A stretch of DNA of 64,000 nt from Paraburkholderia sp. ZP32-5 (GCF_021390495.1 NZ_JAJEJP010000002.1:2170001-2234000), one strand, 5' to 3'. Positions 7,567 through 17,179 are shown, counted from the first letter of the stretch. Translations and numbers: made by a program. Notes: a model not told the origin generated them from the sequence alone.

Positions 7567-9384
7567 TCAGCTCTTTTCGTTCGGAATCGCGAACACGAAC
7601 AGCGTGCCGCCCAGCGCGGTGTACTTCGCCAGTTCACGATAGCCGCCGACCGCGCCCAGACCTTCGGTCGACTTTTCCAGACCGGCTGCCATGCCGATGC
7701 CGGCCCAGCCGCCGATGCCCGAGTACACGCCGACATACTGCTTGCCCTGATACTCGTAGGTGAAGACGTTGCCGATGATCCCGGACGGCGTCTTGAAGCG
7801 CCACAGTTCCTTGCCGTCGCTGATGCGAACCGCCTTCAGGTAGCCTTCGAGCGTGCCGTAGAACGCGATGCCGCCGCCGGTTGCGAGCACGCCCGACCAC
7901 ACCGAAAACTTCTCCGGCTTCGAGTAGACGATCTTGCCTTTGCTCGCGTCCCACGCGATGAAGTTGCCCATCGCGTTGTTCTCGTTCGGACCCGGATACA
8001 TCGACAGCGTGGCGCCCACATACGGCTGACCGGACACGTAGTCGACATCGAACGGCTCATAGTCCATACAGACGTGGTTGGTCGGCACGAGGAACATCTT
8101 GCTGTTCGGATCGAACGCGGCCGGTTGCTGGTCTTTCGAGCCGAGCGCGGCCGGGCAGATGTTCTTCACGTTGTGATCGGAACCGGCTGCCTGGGTGGAA
8201 TACGCGGCGTTGCGAATCGGCAGACCGCTTTGCAGATCGACGCGATCGGCCCAGTTCACCGCCGGGTCGTACTTCTGCGCAACCAGCAACTGACCGGTTT
8301 CGCGATTGAGCGTATAGCCGAAGCCGTTACGGTCGAAGTGAACGATCGCCGGCACCGTCTTGCCGTTGATGTTCAGATCGGACAGGATCATTTCGTTGAC
8401 GCCGTCATAGTCCCATTCGTCGTGCGGCGTCATCTGGTAGACCCATCTGGCGGTGCCGGTATTCAGGTCGCGCGCGAAGATCGACATCGACCATTTGTTG
8501 TCGCCCGGACGTTGCGTCGGGTTCCATGTGCCCGGATTGCCAGTGCCGTAGTAGACAAGGTTCAGTTTTGGATCCCACGCATACCAGCCCCACGTGGTGC
8601 CGCCGCCGAGCTTCCACTGATCGCCCTTCCACGACTTCAGCGACGAATCCGCGCCCACCGGCACCATCTTGCCGTCGGTATACGTCATCGTCTTTTGCGG
8701 GTCGAGCAGCATTTCGTTGTCGGGGCCCGTGCTGTACGCGGTCCAGGCCGGCTTGCCGGTCTTGATGTCGTACGCGATCAGACGCCCGCGCACGCCGAAC
8801 TCGCCGCCCGAAATGCCGGTCAGCACCTTGTCGCCGAATACGTGCGGCGCGTTGGTGTTGGTTTCACCCGCCTTCGGATTGCCGTTCTGCGCAGTCCACA
8901 CCACTTCGCCGGTTTTCGCGTTCAACGCCACCAGCTTGGTGTCGGCCTGCTGCAGGAAGATCTTGCCGTCACCGTAGGCGAGGCCGCGGTTCACGGTATC
9001 GCAGCACATCACGGAGACCACCTGCTCGTCCTGCTTCGGCTGATACTGCCAGATGAAGGTCTGATCCTTCAGGTTGATCGCAATCACCTTGTTCGGAAAC
9101 GGCGAATGGATATACATCGTGTCGCCGATCACGAGAGGCGAACCCTCGTGGCCGCGCAGCACGCCCGTCGACATCGTCCATGCGACCTGCAGCTTGCCGA
9201 CGTTGTTCTCGTTGATCTGCTTGAGCGGGCTGTAGCGGTGATTCGCATAATCGCCCGCCTGGGCCGCCCAGTTGGCCGGGTTTTTCATCAGTCCATCGAG
9301 CTGCGAATCGGCCTGCGCAGCCAGAGAGCTAAAGGCTGCCGATGCGAGGATCGCGAGCCCAAGAACCACAGTGCGTAAGTTCAT
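7567..9384 (-). CDS. xoxF: Lanthanide-dependent methanol dehydrogenase XoxF
   Basis: 605 residues with a signal peptide (cleavage after about residue 25) and the eight-bladed quinoprotein propeller. The vicinal disulfide CC (residues 127-128) is intact. In the motif [12 protein letters not shown] the catalytic Asp325 is followed two positions on by Asp327, the extra acidic ligand that marks lanthanide-type enzymes; calcium-type MxaF has Ala there. The protein looks like the XoxF5 clade. It oxidises methanol in the periplasm with PQQ and passes electrons to XoxG. It is first in the xoxF-G-J operon, with a sigma-54-like promoter about 145 bp upstream. Confidence 0.96.
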   Translation of the reverse strand: MNLRTVVLGLAILASAAFSSLAAQADSQLDGLMKNPANWAAQAGDYANHRYSPLKQINENNVGKLQVAWTMSTGVLRGHEGSPLVIGDTMYIHSPFPNKVIAINLKDQTFIWQYQPKQDEQVVSVMCCDTVNRGLAYGDGKIFLQQADTKLVALNAKTGEVVWTAQNGNPKAGETNTNAPHVFGDKVLTGISGGEFGVRGRLIAYDIKTGKPAWTAYSTGPDNEMLLDPQKTMTYTDGKMVPVGADSSLKSWKGDQWKLGGGTTWGWYAWDPKLNLVYYGTGNPGTWNPTQRPGDNKWSMSIFARDLNTGTARWVYQMTPHDEWDYDGVNEMILSDLNINGKTVPAIVHFDRNGFGYTLNRETGQLLVAQKYDPAVNWADRVDLQSGLPIRNAAYSTQAAGSDHNVKNICPAALGSKDQQPAAFDPNSKMFLVPTNHVCMDYEPFDVDYVSGQPYVGATLSMYPGPNENNAMGNFIAWDASKGKIVYSKPEKFSVWSGVLATGGGIAFYGTLEGYLKAVRISDGKELWRFKTPSGIIGNVFTYEYQGKQYVGVYSGIGGWAGIGMAAGLEKSTEGLGAVGGYRELAKYTALGGTLFVFAIPNEKS

Positions 9385-9527
9385 GTCTCCTCCAGAATTG
9401 TCCTGCTGTTCAACTCACGAATGACCCACGCTACCTCGTCGCATCGTGCGCGCCTTCTCGAGTACAGGTAACGATTCAGCGCCCTGGCCCGATTCGATGT
9501 CGGGCTCCGCGGCGCATGGAGGGCCAA

Positions 9528-9543
9528 CGCATATTCCATGCCG
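9528..9543 (-). promoter_or_regulatory. Putative sigma-54 promoter of xoxF
   Basis: Minus-strand reading CGGCATGGAATATGCG: GG and GC are 10 nt apart, and the -24 half GGCATGGA is identical to that of the pqqA and fhcB promoters. The -12 half is ATGC rather than TTGC. Predicted start near 9517, leader about 133 nt. Confidence 0.55.
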
Positions 9544-9678
9544 GAAAGTGGCGGCGAATGCCGTGGCCGTTGCGCGAACCCGCTTGAGCGGCGCGCGCGT
9601 CGTATCACAGCCGCTCTCGCGTCGCACGTTCGCTCGCGCGCTGTGGCAACCTTGAACTGGTTGCGCCACCGAACGCGG

Positions 9679-9693
9679 CACATACTGTGTCAC
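9679..9693. promoter_or_regulatory. Putative activator-binding dyad upstream of xoxF
   Basis: CACATACTGTGTCAC; the right half GTGTCAC is a perfect match to the half-site seen as GTGACAC at 10401 and 39016. It lies about 140 bp upstream of the xoxF -24 element. Confidence 0.4.
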
Positions 9694-9803
9694 TTCGGTG
9701 ATACGAATCGTGTCCTTTGCGAATCGTGCGCCGCACCACCGGTCCGCCGCTCGCGGCAACGCCTGGCACGACGGACGATTCCCGCATCCGAGGAGCGACA
9801 GTC

Positions 9804-10202
9804 ATGGCAAAGACAGAGCAGGTCTATACGGACGACGAGGTTCAGCAGCGTCTCGTCGGTCCGTTGCAGCACTGGTATCTGGAGGACGGCTGGCTGCGGC
9901 GCAAGTACCGCACCGAGGGCTGGAAAGGCACGCTGATGGTGGTCAACACGGTCGGCCATCTGGCGGAGGCCGCGTGGCATCACCCGGATCTGACGGTGTC
10001 GTACGCGTTCGTCACGGTGAAGCTCAAGACGCATAGCGCGAAAGGCATCACCGACAAGGACTTCGCGCTCGCGACGAAGATCGAATCGGTGGTCCACTGG
10101 CAGCCCGGTCTCGAAGACGGGCCGCTCGAAGGCACGCCGTCCGACGATCAGCGCTTCCGCTATATCAAGTACGACGCGCCGAAAGCGGCAGAAGGCAGCT
10201 GA
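9804..10202 (+). CDS. pcd: Pterin-4a-carbinolamine dehydratase-like protein
   Basis: 132 residues from ATG 9804 with AGGAG at 9791-9795. The central EAAWHHPDLTVSYAFV carries the HHP motif of the PCD/DCoH family and is followed by the THSAKGITDKDFALA region also typical of it. In methylotrophs a pcd gene accompanies H4MPT genes and is presumed to act in pterin synthesis. The protein is longer than the roughly 100-residue standard form, with a specific carboxy extension. Family assignment is solid; the role in H4MPT synthesis is inferred from location. Confidence 0.82.
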   Translation: MAKTEQVYTDDEVQQRLVGPLQHWYLEDGWLRRKYRTEGWKGTLMVVNTVGHLAEAAWHHPDLTVSYAFVTVKLKTHSAKGITDKDFALATKIESVVHWQPGLEDGPLEGTPSDDQRFRYIKYDAPKAAEGS

Positions 10203-10400
10203 GTGGGCCGCTGAACTGCGAAGAAGCTGGGCATCTCCATGCCTCGCACACCCGGCGCCGAATCCTCGCGACGCCGCGCCGGGTATTTCTGCTTGCGCGC
10301 GCCTACGCGCCTACGCGCATGCGCGCCGAATCGCTCGACGCGCAATCGATGCGTCGCCATCCGTGATACACCGTGCGCCGGTGCCGCGATGAAACAGCGC

Positions 10401-10415
10401 GTGACACAGTGCACC
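10401..10415. promoter_or_regulatory. Putative activator-binding dyad upstream of H4MPT operon
   Basis: GTGACACAGTGCACC. The left half is the ideal GTGACAC; the right half keeps GTG and the final C. It lies about 120 bp upstream of the -24 element. Confidence 0.45.
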
Positions 10416-10535
10416 TCCGGCGTCACATAGCGTCCATTCGCGCCCGCAACAGCGAAGCACGCCGCCCGGCATGCAACGCGTGCCGCGCCAGGCGCCAGCG
10501 GCCCGATCCCCTCGCCAGCCCCCGCGCCACGCGGT

Positions 10536-10551
10536 TGGTACGGCTTCTGCT
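10536..10551 (+). promoter_or_regulatory. Putative sigma-54 promoter of the H4MPT operon
   Basis: TGGTACGGCTTCTGCT matches TGGCACG-N4-TTGC at all but two of the conserved positions, with correct 10-nt spacing between GG (10537-10538) and GC (10549-10550). Predicted start near 10562, leader about 128 nt. Confidence 0.55.
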
Positions 10552-10689
10552 TGAACACCCCCGAGCGTACTGCCGCGTTGGCCCGCGCCGCATTCCCGGA
10601 CGCCCGGCGTCCTGAGCATTGCGGCGCGCATCGAGCCACACGCAGCGACTCCGACGGACCCGCAAGGACGACACTTAAGGACACGTGAG

Positions 10690-11715
10690 ATGCCGCTTCA
10701 GCTCCGCCGCCTCCCGCCGCGCACCGCCGTCACGATCGACGCACCCGCGCGCCTGCATCTGGGTTTTCTCGATCCGAACGCATCGCTGGGCCGCGCGTTC
10801 GGCAGCCTCGGACTGGTGATCGACGCACACAGCACACGGATCGAAGCACGCATCGCCGAGCGCGAGCAAATCAACGGCGCGGCCAACGATGCCGAACGCG
10901 AACGCATCGCGCTATGTGTCGCGCGCCTGCAGGCCGCTTACGGACCCACGACGCTCGCCATCGACGTGCTCCATGCGCCGCGCGCTCACACCGGCCTCGG
11001 CTCCGGCACGCAACTGGCGCTGGCCATCGGCACCGCGTTCGCGCGCCTCGCCGGCGAGCCGGCCAGCAGCGCCGAAATCGCCAGTCTGCTCGGGCGCGGC
11101 GCGCGCTCCGGCATCGGCATTCTCGGTTTCGATCACGGCGGCCTGCTGCTCGACGGCGGGCCAGCCGGCGATCTGCGTCGGAGCATGCCGCCGTTGCTCG
11201 CGCGCCAGCCGTTTCCGGAGCCGTGGCGCGTGCTGCTCGTCAGCGACAACAGCCGCGAGGGTTTGCACGGCGGCGAGGAACGCCGCGCACTGGCGTCGCT
11301 CGCGCCGTTCCCGCAGCGGCTCGCCGCGCATCTGTGCCATCTGGTGCTGATGCAGATCCTGCCGGGCGCCGCCGAACATAACTTCGTGCCGTTCGCGCAC
11401 GGCCTCACCGAAATGCAGCAGACCATCGGCGAATACTTCGCGAGCGCGCAAGGCGGCGTGTTCGCGAGCCCCGACGTCGAGCGCGTGCTGCGCGCGGTCG
11501 CCGCCGAGCGCACCGCCGGCATCGGCCAGACCTCGTGGGGGCCGACCGGCTTCGCGATCGTCGCGAGCGCGCGCGAGGCCGACAGCGCGCTCGCGACCGC
11601 GCGCGCGGCGGCACGCGCGATGCCGCATATCGAATGCAGCATCGTGGCGGGCCGCAATAGCGGCGCGGAGATTCGCGACGCCCACGCGCACGCGCCGCAT
11701 ATCGACGCCGCATGA
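10690..11715 (+). CDS. Beta-ribofuranosylaminobenzene 5'-phosphate synthase (H4MPT biosynthesis)
   Basis: 341 residues of the GHMP-kinase-like fold, with the family's glycine-rich segment RAHTGLGSGTQLALAIG (about residues 97-113) and a typical opening (VTIDAPARLHLGFLDPN). Beta-RFAP synthase joins 4-hydroxy- or 4-aminobenzoate to phosphoribosyl pyrophosphate, the first committed step of methanopterin synthesis, with loss of CO2 and PPi. Length and motif order match the methylotroph enzymes. It heads a plus-strand series running to the small exported protein at 18.4 kb. Confidence 0.9.
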   Translation: MPLQLRRLPPRTAVTIDAPARLHLGFLDPNASLGRAFGSLGLVIDAHSTRIEARIAEREQINGAANDAERERIALCVARLQAAYGPTTLAIDVLHAPRAHTGLGSGTQLALAIGTAFARLAGEPASSAEIASLLGRGARSGIGILGFDHGGLLLDGGPAGDLRRSMPPLLARQPFPEPWRVLLVSDNSREGLHGGEERRALASLAPFPQRLAAHLCHLVLMQILPGAAEHNFVPFAHGLTEMQQTIGEYFASAQGGVFASPDVERVLRAVAAERTAGIGQTSWGPTGFAIVASAREADSALATARAAARAMPHIECSIVAGRNSGAEIRDAHAHAPHIDAA

Positions 11716-11865
11716 TGCACAGCCTCTGCTCCCGGCCTCCGCCACGCGCCACCGTCCGGTCCCTGCCCGGCCGCAGCCGGCAGCGCGCGCCGCATCCGCA
11801 TCGTGAACCGTGCCGGCGCGGCGCCGTGATGCGCTGCCTCGCGGCGCGGCGTCCTCCCGCGTGGC

Positions 11866-11944
11866 CCTGAAGCGCCTGAAGCCCCAGAAGCCTGCTGAAC
11901 CGACCCGAAGCCTGCTCCCGAAGCCCGAAGCCACCGAAACGAGC
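11866..11944 (+). repeat. Degenerate short tandem repeats before mtdB
   Basis: Imperfect repeats of a 7-14 bp unit built on (C)YGAAGCC occur six to seven times directly upstream of the mtdB start. The 236-bp gap before mtdB has no other recognisable feature. Similar short-period repeats sit at other gene borders in the window. Confidence 0.55.
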
Positions 11945-11951
11945 CCCCGCC

Positions 11952-12878
11952 ATGTCAGAAACCATTGAAAGGCCCTACATCCTGCACATGTTCACGGCCA
12001 CGCCGCAGATGAGCCCGTTCGACGTCAACATGGCCGCCGACGCGGGCTACCAGGTCATCGTGCCGTACTGCGGCGTCGACGCCGGCATGGTCGCGAACCT
12101 GACGCAGGACGCGATCTTTTCGCGCGGACCCAAGGGCGTGTCGCGCACCGGCATCTTTATCGGCGGACGCGACGTGATGCAGGCCGCCGACATGCTCGAC
12201 ATCGCGCGCCGCGCGATGGTGCCGCCGTTCGAGGTATCGGTGTTCGCCGACCCGAGCGGTTCGTATACGACCGCGGCCGCGCTGGTCGCGCTGGTCGAGC
12301 GGCATCTGGGCAAACAGCACGGCGTCGAGCTGGGCGGCAAGCGCGTGCTGATACTCGGCGGCACCGGCGCGGTCGGCCGCATCGCGGCGGCGATCGCCGC
12401 GTCGCGCGGCGCCGACGTGACGATCGCGAGCCATAGCAACGGCGCGCGCGCGCTTTCCGTGGCGGCCGAACTGAACCAGCGCTTCGGCATCGTCATCAAC
12501 GGCATCGGCACCACGAACGCCGACGAATTGCGCGGCGCGCTGGCCGATACCGAGATCGTGCTGGCCACCGCCGTCGCCGGTACGCAGGTGATCGGCCGAG
12601 ACGATCTCGCGCACGCCAGGCGTCTGCTGGTCGCGGCGGACGTCAACGCGGTGCCGCCCGAAGGCATCGCGGGCGTCAACGTGATGAACGACGGCAAGCC
12701 GATCGACGGCGTGCCGAACGCGGGCGCGATCGGCATCGGCGCGCTGGCGATCGGCAATGTCAAGTATCAGGTCGAGCATCGGCTGTTCATGCAGATGCGC
12801 ACCGGCGGCAAGCCGGTCTACCTCGGCTTCCCGCAGGCGTTCGACGAGGCCCGCGCGGTCGCGGCCGGGCTCGGCTGA
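11952..12878 (+). CDS. mtdB: Methylene-H4MPT dehydrogenase MtdB
   Basis: 308 residues. The amino-terminal half binds the pterin (YILHMFTATPQMSPFDVNMA) and the second half is a Rossmann domain with GGTGAVGRIAA (about residues 133-143). MtdB oxidises methylene-H4MPT to methenyl-H4MPT in the cytoplasm with NAD or NADP. It lies between the beta-RFAP synthase gene and mch, the arrangement seen in methylotroph C1 operons. The related MtdC cannot be excluded by eye. Confidence 0.9.
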   Translation: MSETIERPYILHMFTATPQMSPFDVNMAADAGYQVIVPYCGVDAGMVANLTQDAIFSRGPKGVSRTGIFIGGRDVMQAADMLDIARRAMVPPFEVSVFADPSGSYTTAAALVALVERHLGKQHGVELGGKRVLILGGTGAVGRIAAAIAASRGADVTIASHSNGARALSVAAELNQRFGIVINGIGTTNADELRGALADTEIVLATAVAGTQVIGRDDLAHARRLLVAADVNAVPPEGIAGVNVMNDGKPIDGVPNAGAIGIGALAIGNVKYQVEHRLFMQMRTGGKPVYLGFPQAFDEARAVAAGLG

Positions 12879-12888
12879 GGCGGCCGCC

Positions 12889-14148
12889 GTGAAGCCGCAG
12901 CGGCCGCCTCCGCACGCACACACGCACGCGCAGCATGCGCAGCACACGCATGCTCATGCGCCGTTCGTCGCGGTGGCCGGCGTGTCCGCGCGGCTCGTCG
13001 CGCAATCGGCGGTGCGCGCGGGGCTGCGCGTCGCCGCGCTCGATCTCTTCGGCGACCGCGACACGCGCGACGCCGCCGAGCTGTGGTTCGACATCGGCTG
13101 CGGCGCGCTGGCGGTCGATCGCGTGCGGCTCGTCGATGCGCTGACGCGGCTTGCGCGCCTGCCGGACCTGCTCGGCTGGATCGGCGGCAGCGGGCTCGAA
13201 CCGCTAATGGCACGGCTGTGCCGCGAACCCGGTCTGCCGCGCCTGCTCGGCAACGCGGCCGACACGCTCGAAGCGGTCCGCGAGCCGCGGCGCTTCTTCG
13301 CGCTGCTCGATGCGTTGGGCATTGCGCATCCCTCCGTGTCGTTCGAACGGCCCACGCCGGCCGACGATTGGCTCTTCAAAGATGCGGACGGTTGCGGCGG
13401 CACGCATATCCGGCCCGCGGCACAAGTCGACGCGGCGCCGCTGCCCGCGCGCGGCTATTTCCAGCACATCGGCGGCGGCCAGTCGATGTCGGCGCTCTTT
13501 ATCGGCGCGCGCGGCCGCGCTTATCTGATCGGCTTCGCCGAGCAGTTGAGCTGCCAGATCGGCACGCTGAACTATGTGCATGCCGGCTCGATCGGCCCGA
13601 TCGCGATGCCGCCGGCGGTGGTTGTGCGCATTCAGGCCGCGCTCGACGCACTGTGCGAACGCACCGGTCTGGTCGGCATCAATAGCTGCGATTTTCTGTT
13701 CGACGGCGCCGAGTTCCAGTGGCTCGAAATCAACGCGCGGCCTTCATCGACGATGGCGCTGTACGAAACCGCGTCGCCCGATGCGTGGCCGCGCGGGCTG
13801 CTCGCCTGCCATCTCGATGCGTGCCGTTTCGGCCGCGCGCCGTCGAGCGCGAGTCTCGCGCTCGCGCGTGAGCCGCGCTGGTGCGCGGGCCAGCAGGTGC
13901 TGTTCGCGCCGACGCCGTTCACCGTATCGCTGGCATTTTCCGACCTGTGCGCGAACGATCCGCAATGCCGCGACGTGCCGATGCCCGGCACCGCGATCGA
14001 AGCCGGGCAACCGGTGTGTACGCTGCTCGTGCGCGCGGCATCGGCGAGCGCGGTGCGGTGCGCGCTCGATGACGCGCACACGCGCGTCGCCCTCCGAATC
14101 GAAACCTGCGATGAACCCGACTATGCCTTCATCCAATCCCATTTCTGA
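12889..14148 (+). CDS. ATP-grasp protein of the H4MPT cluster (Orf17-like), His-rich amino end
   Basis: 419 residues from GTG 12889, 10 bp after mtdB; no ATG lies downstream before the first strand of the fold. The domain begins at FVAVAGVSARLVAQSA with the ATP-grasp core ending in the metal-binding FQWLEINARPSSTM (about residues 280-293). Related genes are part of conserved H4MPT clusters and are thought to add amino acids to the cofactor side chain, which is not proven. Unusual is a leader with seven His in 15 residues (residues 9-23). The end overlaps the mch start by 38 bp. Confidence 0.75.
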   Translation: MKPQRPPPHAHTHAQHAQHTHAHAPFVAVAGVSARLVAQSAVRAGLRVAALDLFGDRDTRDAAELWFDIGCGALAVDRVRLVDALTRLARLPDLLGWIGGSGLEPLMARLCREPGLPRLLGNAADTLEAVREPRRFFALLDALGIAHPSVSFERPTPADDWLFKDADGCGGTHIRPAAQVDAAPLPARGYFQHIGGGQSMSALFIGARGRAYLIGFAEQLSCQIGTLNYVHAGSIGPIAMPPAVVVRIQAALDALCERTGLVGINSCDFLFDGAEFQWLEINARPSSTMALYETASPDAWPRGLLACHLDACRFGRAPSSASLALAREPRWCAGQQVLFAPTPFTVSLAFSDLCANDPQCRDVPMPGTAIEAGQPVCTLLVRAASASAVRCALDDAHTRVALRIETCDEPDYAFIQSHF

Positions 14149-15154
14149 ACCCGCCGGGCTGCCGGCCGACGCGCCCAGCGTCAATGCGCTGAGCGAGCGG
14201 CTGGTCGCCCGCCTCGTCGACAATGCCGCGCGCCTCGGCGTCGCGATCACGCGCACCGACAGCGGCACCGTGATCGCCGATGCCGGCGTCGACGCGCGCG
14301 GCGGCATCGAAGCCGGCGTGCTGATCGCGCGGATCTGCATGGGCGGACTCGGGCGCGTCGCGGTACGCGCGAACTTCGACGCCGCGCCGCTGTGGCCAAC
14401 GATGATCGAAGTCAGCACGTCGTCGCCGGTGCTGGCCTGCCTCGGCAGCCAGTACGCGGGCTGGAGCCTCGCGGCGACCAAGGAGCAGACCGGCGGCAAG
14501 AAGTTCTTCTCGCTCGGCTCCGGCCCCGCGCGCGCATTGGCCGTCAAGGAGCCGCTGTTCGCGGAACTCGGCTACCGCGATCGCCACGAGCGCGGCGCGC
14601 TGGTGCTCGAAGTGGACCGGCTGCCGCCGCAGGTGATCATCGACAAGGTGCTGCACGATTGCGGCCTCGCGCCCGATCAACTGACGCTGATCGTCACGCC
14701 GACACAGTCTGTCGCGGGAACGGTACAGGTGGTCGCGCGCGTCGTCGAAGTTGCATTGCACAAGGTGCATGTGCTCGGCGTGCCGCTCGATGAAGTGGTC
14801 GAAGGCGCGGGTTCGGCGCCGTTGCCGCCGCCCGCTCCCGACGGCATTCAGGCGATGGGCCGCACCAACGACGCGATCCTGTACGGCGGCCGCGTGCATC
14901 TGACCGTGCGGCACGACGAGGTCGCGCGACGGCTCGCCGACGAGCTGCCCGCCGCGACATCGCGCGATTACGGCCGGCCGTTCGCGGACATTTTCACGTC
15001 GTTCAATTTCGACTTCTATCAGATCGATGCGGCGCTGTTCGCGCCGGCCGAAGTGTGGGTCAGCAGCCTCGAAAGCGGCGCGACCTATCATGGCGGCCGG
15101 CTCGATGGCCGCCTGCTGCAGGACCAGTGGGGCGGCAAGTCCGTAACCGCATGA
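14111..15154 (+). CDS. mch: Methenyl-H4MPT cyclohydrolase
   Basis: 347 residues from ATG 14111; an ATG at 14123 in the same frame is an alternative. Conserved Mch segments are clear: GGLGRVAVRANFD, EVSTSSPVLACLGSQYAGW and SLGSGPARALAVKE. The enzyme hydrolyses methenyl-H4MPT to N5-formyl-H4MPT in the cytoplasm, the step after MtdB. It overlaps both neighbours, by 38 bp with the ATP-grasp gene before it and by ATGA with the one after it, so translation is likely coupled. Confidence 0.93.
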   Translation: MNPTMPSSNPISEPAGLPADAPSVNALSERLVARLVDNAARLGVAITRTDSGTVIADAGVDARGGIEAGVLIARICMGGLGRVAVRANFDAAPLWPTMIEVSTSSPVLACLGSQYAGWSLAATKEQTGGKKFFSLGSGPARALAVKEPLFAELGYRDRHERGALVLEVDRLPPQVIIDKVLHDCGLAPDQLTLIVTPTQSVAGTVQVVARVVEVALHKVHVLGVPLDEVVEGAGSAPLPPPAPDGIQAMGRTNDAILYGGRVHLTVRHDEVARRLADELPAATSRDYGRPFADIFTSFNFDFYQIDAALFAPAEVWVSSLESGATYHGGRLDGRLLQDQWGGKSVTA

Positions 15155-16173
15155 CACTCACGCACAGCAGCCTGCGCGTCGCGATCATGACCGACGAGAC
15201 CGGCTGGCACACTGGCCGGCTGAAGAAAGCATTGCGCGCGCGCGGCGCCGATGCGCGCTGCGTCGATCTCGCGAACTGCCGCATCGACACCACCTGGCAG
15301 CCGCACGGACTCGCGATTCCCGGCTTCGGTCATACGCTGCCGGACGCGGTGTTCGTGCGCGGTATCGCGGGCGGCAGCTTCGAGCAGGTGACGCTGCGGC
15401 TCGGCATCCTGCATGCGCTGCGCGAATCGGGCGTGCCGGTCTATAACGATGCGCGCGCGATCGAGCGCAGCGTCGACAAATCGATGACGAGCTTTCTGCT
15501 GCATCGCGCGGGCGTGCCGACACCGGCCACGTGGGCCGGCGAATCCGCGGCGTTCGCGCAGCGCGTGCTGATCCGCGAGGCGGCCGCCGGGCGGCAGGTC
15601 GTGCTGAAGCCGCTGTTCGGCTCGCAGGGTCAAGGGCTCAGGCGGCTCGGCGCGCGCGGCGGGTCGCTGGCGCCGTTGCCGTCGCTCGCGCGTTATCAGC
15701 AGGTCGCTTATTTGCAGCGCTATGTCGCTAGCGGCCGGCCCGGTTTCGACTGGCGCGTGCTGGTGATCGGCGGCCGCGCGGTCGCGGCGATGCGGCGCGT
15801 CGGCGGTAAGGGCTGGATTCATAACTTTGCGCAAGGCGCGCGCTGCGAGCCGGCCGAGTTGTCGACGCGGCTTGCGCAGACAGCGGTGCAAGCGGCCGCG
15901 GCGCTTGGGCTCGACTATGCGGGTGTGGATCTGATTCCGGATGCCTGCGGCGCTGACGGTGGCGACGCGCTCGATGGCGGCGGCGCCGCGCCGCTGGTGC
16001 TCGAAGTGAACGGCGTGGCCGCGTGGCGCGGCTTGCAGTCGGTGACGCCGTTCGACATCGCGACGGTGCTAGTCGACGATCTGCTCGATCGGAAGCTCGC
16101 TGTGCATCGGATCGCGAGCGGGCAGGCTGGGGAAGCGGCGGTAGCGGACGGGTTGCCGGAGTTGAGGGCATGA
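15151..16173 (+). CDS. RimK-like ATP-grasp ligase of the H4MPT cluster
   Basis: 340 residues starting with ATGA overlap to mch. The ATP-grasp fold is shown by VVLKPLFGSQGQGLRRLG (about residues 150-167), DWRVLVIGGRAVAAMRR and the metal-binding LVLEVNGVAAWRGLQ. RimK-type ligases join amino acids such as glutamate to acceptors; in methylotrophs this conserved gene (called orf5 in Methylobacterium, to my recollection) is required for H4MPT-linked C1 metabolism and may finish the cofactor tail. The substrate is unknown. Confidence 0.78.
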   Translation: MTLTHSSLRVAIMTDETGWHTGRLKKALRARGADARCVDLANCRIDTTWQPHGLAIPGFGHTLPDAVFVRGIAGGSFEQVTLRLGILHALRESGVPVYNDARAIERSVDKSMTSFLLHRAGVPTPATWAGESAAFAQRVLIREAAAGRQVVLKPLFGSQGQGLRRLGARGGSLAPLPSLARYQQVAYLQRYVASGRPGFDWRVLVIGGRAVAAMRRVGGKGWIHNFAQGARCEPAELSTRLAQTAVQAAAALGLDYAGVDLIPDACGADGGDALDGGGAAPLVLEVNGVAAWRGLQSVTPFDIATVLVDDLLDRKLAVHRIASGQAGEAAVADGLPELRA

Positions 16174-16195
16174 GCGGCGCGCCTGAACACCATCC

Positions 16196-17179
16196 ATGAC
16201 CGGCCCACCCACCTCCCTCACCCCGTTGCTCGAACGCGCTCGCGCGGCCTTCCTCGAAGCCTGCGCGCTCGATGTCGCGACGCCGAAACCCGGCAACGTC
16301 AGCACGCAGAGCCCCGGTCACGGCATGAGCGCCGACCAGTTCGTCGCCAGCGCGCATGCGTCGCTCGACGCGCTGTTCACACCCGGTGCGCGCGTCGGCC
16401 AGCGCATTCTCGACGCGGTCACCCGCACGCGCGCGGTAGCCGGCTGCAACACGAATCTCGGCATCGTGCTGCTCGTCGCCCCGCTCGCGGCGGCGCTCGA
16501 CCAACTCGACGACCGCGGCAACTCCAGCGCCCCGAGCGAAGCCAGCGAAACCAGCGAAAACCACAAGCCCACCCTATCCACTCAAACCTGGCGCGCAGCA
16601 GTATCACGCGTGCTGACAAAACTCGATATCGACGACGCCCACCTCGCATACCGCGCGATTGCACTCGCCAACCCGGGCGGACTCGGCGACGCGCCCGAGC
16701 AGTCGATCCACGCGCCGCCGACCATCGGCCTGCGCGACGCGATGCGTCTCGCCAGCGAGCGCGACAGCATCGCCCGGCAATACGCAAACGGCTTCGCGGA
16801 CCTGTTCGACACCGGCCTCGCCGCGTACCGCGAAGCCCCCGCCGAAGCCCCAGCAGATGCCCTCGAAGTCGCAATGCTCAACGTCTTTCTCGCGTTCCTC
16901 GGCGGCTGGCCGGACTCTCACATTGTGCGCAAGCACGGCCTTGAGCTGGCGCAGAGTGTCACGCTTGCGGCACGCGAGCAGCAGGCGCGCTGGCGGCAAA
17001 CAGCAGCCCTGTCGCCGCAATCCCACCGCACCACCGCCGATCCGCAACTCGACGCCTGGGATGCCCAACTGAAAGCGCGCGCGATCAATCCCGGCACCAG
17101 CGCGGACCTGGCGGTAGCCACGCTCTTCGTCGCGCGCTGTATCGAAGCTGGCCGCGCGCCTGAGCCCGCCGCGAGCTGA
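16196..17179 (+). CDS. Triphosphoribosyl-dephospho-CoA synthase (CitG) family protein
   Basis: 327 residues with CitG-family landmarks: EACALDVATPKPGNVS near residue 21, RTRAVAGCNTNLGIVLL near residue 80 and a late HIVRKHGLELAQSV. True CitG makes the citrate lyase prosthetic group, but no citrate lyase genes are here. CitG-like genes are a fixed part of H4MPT clusters (orf7 in Methylobacterium, to my recollection), so it more likely transfers a phosphoribosyl-type group during H4MPT or methylofuran synthesis. A low-complexity Ser/Glu insert lies about residue 108. Confidence 0.75.
   Translation: MTGPPTSLTPLLERARAAFLEACALDVATPKPGNVSTQSPGHGMSADQFVASAHASLDALFTPGARVGQRILDAVTRTRAVAGCNTNLGIVLLVAPLAAALDQLDDRGNSSAPSEASETSENHKPTLSTQTWRAAVSRVLTKLDIDDAHLAYRAIALANPGGLGDAPEQSIHAPPTIGLRDAMRLASERDSIARQYANGFADLFDTGLAAYREAPAEAPADALEVAMLNVFLAFLGGWPDSHIVRKHGLELAQSVTLAAREQQARWRQTAALSPQSHRTTADPQLDAWDAQLKARAINPGTSADLAVATLFVARCIEAGRAPEPAAS

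Larger units (their letters stand above)
9385..9803. promoter_or_regulatory. Divergent control region between xoxF and the pterin dehydratase gene
   Basis: 419 bp without a credible gene. It carries the xoxF-directed -24/-12 signal (9528-9543, minus) and an activator-type dyad (9679-9693). For the rightward gene there is a ribosome-binding site AGGAG (9791-9795) but no clear promoter. Confidence 0.6.
10203..10689. promoter_or_regulatory. Intergenic region upstream of the H4MPT operon
   Basis: 487 bp without a credible gene; frames on the minus strand here are Arg/Cys-rich and lack family likeness. It contains an activator-type dyad at 10401-10415 and a sigma-54-like promoter at 10536-10551 directed at the beta-RFAP synthase gene. 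Confidence 0.6.

Noticed and set aside
7459..9378. Long plus-strand open frame opposite xoxF
   Set aside because: Exact antisense of xoxF with no recognisable domain.
7567..9384. Calcium-type MxaF
   Set aside because: The residue two after the catalytic Asp is Asp, not Ala, and no mxaI or mxaG is present.
9760..9780. TGGCACGACGGACGAT as a sigma-54 promoter for pcd
   Set aside because: The -24 half is perfect but the -12 GC is missing (GA), and it is too near the start codon.
10160..10684. Minus-strand frame filling the gap before the H4MPT operon
   Set aside because: Cys/Arg-rich, no similarity, overlaps the pcd end and contains the promoter signals.
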